DNA of 64,000 nt from Leptotrichia hofstadii. Lineage in GTDB: Bacteria; Fusobacteriota; Fusobacteriia; Fusobacteriales; Leptotrichiaceae. Under the pieces are notes generated by a model. The model saw nothing but the letters and a program-made list of their open reading frames with translations, did no database searches and had not been told where the DNA came from. Location of the stretch: the NCBI RefSeq assembly GCF_007990525.1, contig NZ_AP019823.1, positions 1,922,001-1,986,000 of the forward strand. Reading direction: 5' to 3'. A program made the position numbers and the translations under genes. Positions 61,425-64,000 of the stretch are shown in pieces. The first letter of the stretch is position 1. The number at the start of each line of letters is the position of its first letter.

Positions 61425-63209
61425 TTATAAATTTTCTTTTATCGAAATAGCAATATTTTCTGGCACAACTTCCATCAGTTCCTCCAATGTTGCATTTCGT
61501 ATATTTTTTATCAATCCAAATTTTTTTATTAATTCCTTTTTACGCTTTGGTCCAACTCCTGCAATATCGTCCAATGCACTTTTTACATTTCGTTTGCTTC
61601 GTAATTTTCTATGGCGAGTAATTCCAAACCTATGGGCTTCATCCCGTAATCTTTGCAAAATTTTCAATGTTTCGTCTGTCTTTTCAAATAAATAAGGTTC
61701 GCTTTCATAACTTTTAAAAATTTCCTCTTCCCTTTTTGCGATCCCAATTACATCGGTATGTTCTATTTTCCCAAGTTTTTCCAGCACATCTACAGCTACA
61801 CCAAGCTGTCCTTTTCCACCATCAATTAGAATCAAGTTCGGCATTTGATCATTTTCCATTTTGGAATACCTTCGTGTCAATGCTTCCCGCATCATTAAAA
61901 AATCATCAGGCGTGTCTTTTACGGTAATCTTAAAATGTCTATATTCCTTTGGCGTTGTTTCTCCATCAAGTGCCACCGTCATAGCCGCAACCGCATCTTT
62001 TCCTTGAATATTTGAAATATCAAAACATTCAATTCGGTAAGGCAAACTTTTCAATCGCAATTCTTTTTTTAAATTACGCAATCCTTCCTGAACCATACGA
62101 CGTTTTCTGTAGTATTTATCCACTTCTTCACGCAGATTTAAATACCCCATTTCTAATAGCTGCAATCTTCGGCTATTTATTTTTGGAAAATGAAATTTTA
62201 TTTCCCTATGTTTTTCAATTTTTGCCCATTCTTTTATTAAAAGTTCGCTTGACATAAATCTCTCATCACAAATAATATGCTTTGGAATATTCCTTTTTTC
62301 ATAGTACGAAGTAATTAATCGCTCGAACAGATTCTCTTCCTGACTTCTCTCCATCGAAATTATTGTATGGTTTTTATTAATAACCTTCCCTTCCCGAATA
62401 TTCAGCACACACAAAAACACATTTTCTCTTTTTTCCTCGAACACAAAAACATCTTCGTCAATTTCCTTACTGTATTCAATAATTTGAGTTTCCAACATTT
62501 TTTTCATCACAGCCAGTTTTTCACGTTCAGTAATCGCACGCTCAAATTCCATTTCATCACTAAACTTTTTCATTCGGCTTTCCAGCATTTCAATAACTTT
62601 GTCAGAATGCCCCTTCAAAAAATTTTTAAAATTTTTGACATTTGTGCTGTATTCATCTTGAATATCCTTGTATTTACAGGGTGCAGGACAAGTTTTCATA
62701 TAATATTTTAAGCAGGGTTTTGTAATTTTGTCCATATTTCGATTGCAGTCCCGTACTGGAAATATCTTAATAAGCGACTTCATCGCAAAAAATATTCCCA
62801 TCGGATAAGGCCCAAAATATTCTGCATTTTCATTTAATTTTTTCGTACTTCTCACAATTTCCACTTTAGGAAATTTTTCTTTTGTAAATTTTATATATGG
62901 GTAAGTTTTTTCATCTTTTAATAAAATATTATATTTTGGCTTATTCTTCTTTATAAGATTATTTTCTAGAATAAGTGCCTCAACTTCTGATTTACAGATA
63001 AAAAACTCAATATCTCTAATATTTTTCACCAATTCCAGAGTCTTCTGATTATGCGAATTTACATTTACAAAATAAGATTTTACCCTATTTTGCAAATTTT
63101 TCGCTTTCCCAACATAAATAATCTTTCCTCGTGCATTTTTCATCAGATAAACTCCAGGATGAGTGGGAATATCCTTATATTTAATTGGTGATTTTATTTC
63201 TTCTTCCAT
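61425..63209 (-). CDS. uvrC: Excinuclease ABC subunit C
   Basis: 594 aa, dual-incision nuclease of nucleotide excision repair. N-terminal GIY-YIG domain (THPGVYLMKNARGKIIYVGKAKNL, here split: HPGVYLMKN and IIYVGKAKNL), Cys-containing CPAPCKY, UVR motif EFERAITEREKL near residue 220, the RNase H-like domain with ECFDISNIQGKDAVAAM and ILIDGGKGQL, and a C-terminal HhH pair (LDDIAGVGPKRKKELIKKFG). Follows rapZ by 9 bp, the typical arrangement in some low-GC bacteria. Confidence 0.97.
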   Translation of the reverse strand: MEEEIKSPIKYKDIPTHPGVYLMKNARGKIIYVGKAKNLQNRVKSYFVNVNSHNQKTLELVKNIRDIEFFICKSEVEALILENNLIKKNKPKYNILLKDEKTYPYIKFTKEKFPKVEIVRSTKKLNENAEYFGPYPMGIFFAMKSLIKIFPVRDCNRNMDKITKPCLKYYMKTCPAPCKYKDIQDEYSTNVKNFKNFLKGHSDKVIEMLESRMKKFSDEMEFERAITEREKLAVMKKMLETQIIEYSKEIDEDVFVFEEKRENVFLCVLNIREGKVINKNHTIISMERSQEENLFERLITSYYEKRNIPKHIICDERFMSSELLIKEWAKIEKHREIKFHFPKINSRRLQLLEMGYLNLREEVDKYYRKRRMVQEGLRNLKKELRLKSLPYRIECFDISNIQGKDAVAAMTVALDGETTPKEYRHFKITVKDTPDDFLMMREALTRRYSKMENDQMPNLILIDGGKGQLGVAVDVLEKLGKIEHTDVIGIAKREEEIFKSYESEPYLFEKTDETLKILQRLRDEAHRFGITRHRKLRSKRNVKSALDDIAGVGPKRKKELIKKFGLIKNIRNATLEELMEVVPENIAISIKENL

Positions 63210-63218
63210 TTTGTCTTT

Positions 63219-64000
63219 TTATACCTCCGTTTTATCACCTATTTCCCTATGGAATTTTGTTATCTTATATTCTAGACTCTCAGATAAATCCTTACATAGC
63301 ATATTTACAAAGGTTGCAGATCTATGCTGACCTCCTGAACACCCTATTCCTATACGCAAATGAGATTTTCCGTCCTTTTCATACTTTGGTATCAAATATT
63401 TAAGCATATCAAGAAGCATTTTATAAAATTCCTGACTTTCTGGAAGTCCCATTACATAATCCTGTACATCTTTATGATTACCCGTTTTACGCTTTAAGTC
63501 TTGAATATAATAGGGATTTGGCAAAAATCTCAGGTCAAACATCAAATGCAAATCCAGCGGGATTCCGTTCTTAAAACCAAAAGAAGCTAGATTTACACTT
63601 AATTTTGCTTTTTTCCCTGAATATTCCTTTTCCAGTATTTTCTGAAGTTCCTTTACAGACGTTTTAGTAGTGTCTATTACCAAATCTGCCTTTAACATAA
63701 AGTCCTTAATTATTTTTCTTTCAGCCTCTATATTTTCAAGCAGTGTATCATATAAATTTAAAGGGTGTTTTCTTCTGGAAAGCTCATACCTGCTAAGAAG
63801 TACATTTGTTCTTGCATCAAGATATATGATTTCATAGTCTATTCCATTTTTATCCAAAATCTCAAGCTGTTTTAAAAACTGCTCTATAAATTCCTGATTT
63901 CTTATATCTATCGCAACCGCAACTTTATTTCTTTTTTTGTTGCTCAAAAATATCTCATTTAGATACTGAAACAGACTTATCGGAAAATTGTCAATACAGA
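63219..64000 (-). CDS. rapZ: RNase adapter protein RapZ (N-terminus cut by window edge)
   Basis: The frame stays open to the right edge: upstream of the TTG at 63947 it reads CIDNFPISLFQYLNEIFL, which matches the FFCVDNLPP region of RapZ. The gene therefore starts outside the window and the P-loop (about 35-40 residues) is missing. About 260 codons are present. C-terminal hallmarks are VAIDIRNQEF, FGFKNGIPLDLHLMFDLRFLPNPYY and GCSGGQHRSATF. RapZ binds UDP-GlcNAc and, in E. coli, regulates glmS through small RNAs; outside enterobacteria it acts mainly as nucleotide-binding regulator. Confidence 0.94.
   Translation of the reverse strand, partial: CIDNFPISLFQYLNEIFLSNKKRNKVAVAIDIRNQEFIEQFLKQLEILDKNGIDYEIIYLDARTNVLLSRYELSRRKHPLNLYDTLLENIEAERKIIKDFMLKADLVIDTTKTSVKELQKILEKEYSGKKAKLSVNLASFGFKNGIPLDLHLMFDLRFLPNPYYIQDLKRKTGNHKDVQDYVMGLPESQEFYKMLLDMLKYLIPKYEKDGKSHLRIGIGCSGGQHRSATFVNMLCKDLSESLEYKITKFHREIGDKTEV

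Noticed and set aside
63219..63947. RapZ as a complete 242-aa protein starting at TTG 63947
   Set aside because: The frame continues to the window edge with RapZ-like sequence (CIDNFP), so the gene is cut by the edge, not short.

Overview
The window looks like chromosomal DNA of a low-GC, AT-rich Gram-negative anaerobe of the Fusobacteriota, most likely Leptotrichia or a close relative. This is inference from several signs. The F-type ATP synthase c subunit carries a Na+-binding signature like that of Ilyobacter and Fusobacterium. There are LPS-heptose and secretin genes, hence an outer membrane. The SRP RNA is of the large type, UUG starts are common, and intergenic DNA is strongly AT-rich.

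Layout. 1-6 kb, minus strand: atpB-E-F-H-A-G-D (atpD runs off the left edge) from a clear sigma-70-type promoter. 6.3-7.5 kb: secreted GHL10-type glycosidase. 7.6-14.1 kb: the arginine operon argC-J-B-D-(unknown secreted protein)-argF. It is preceded by a 24-codon leader ORF containing Arg-Arg-Ile-Arg and by mutually exclusive RNA hairpins ending in a terminator, an apparent arginine attenuator. 14.1-19 kb: EEP-family phosphohydrolase, O-methyltransferase, a GspF/PilC-like protein, ROK sugar kinase and heptose-7-P kinase. 19.2-25.1 kb: a type II secretion/type IV pilus-like operon (pilin, prepilin peptidase, three minor pseudopilins, GspL-like, PilO/GspM-like, short secretin) without an ATPase.

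25.2-41.5 kb is an accessory region of small lipoproteins, membrane proteins and paralogue families. It holds a decaying tandem duplication of two tiny lipoproteins and a plus-strand operon with a two-component system and a PepSY protein. It also holds a CPBP protease, an internally deleted Abi-family gene behind a promoter-driven RNA hairpin, three DUF6683-like secreted paralogues plus the remnant of a fourth, a TraX-like protein and a duplicated membrane protein. An 18-bp motif (CTCTCATTTTATTTTAAT) recurs at promoter positions in this region and may be the operator of the local two-component system.

41.7-64 kb, minus strand, returns to housekeeping genes: fabD, a small membrane protein, fabH, rpmF, a DUF389 protein, a GNAT-CDF fusion, the SRP RNA gene, a SWIM/SNF2 helicase, a DUF1439-type lipoprotein, uvrA, a LprI-like protein, a methyltransferase, a BMP-type nucleoside ABC transporter (ATPase plus two permeases, no binding protein), an unknown secreted protein, uvrC, and rapZ running off the right edge.

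No tRNA, rRNA, CRISPR array, IS element or prophage was recognised.
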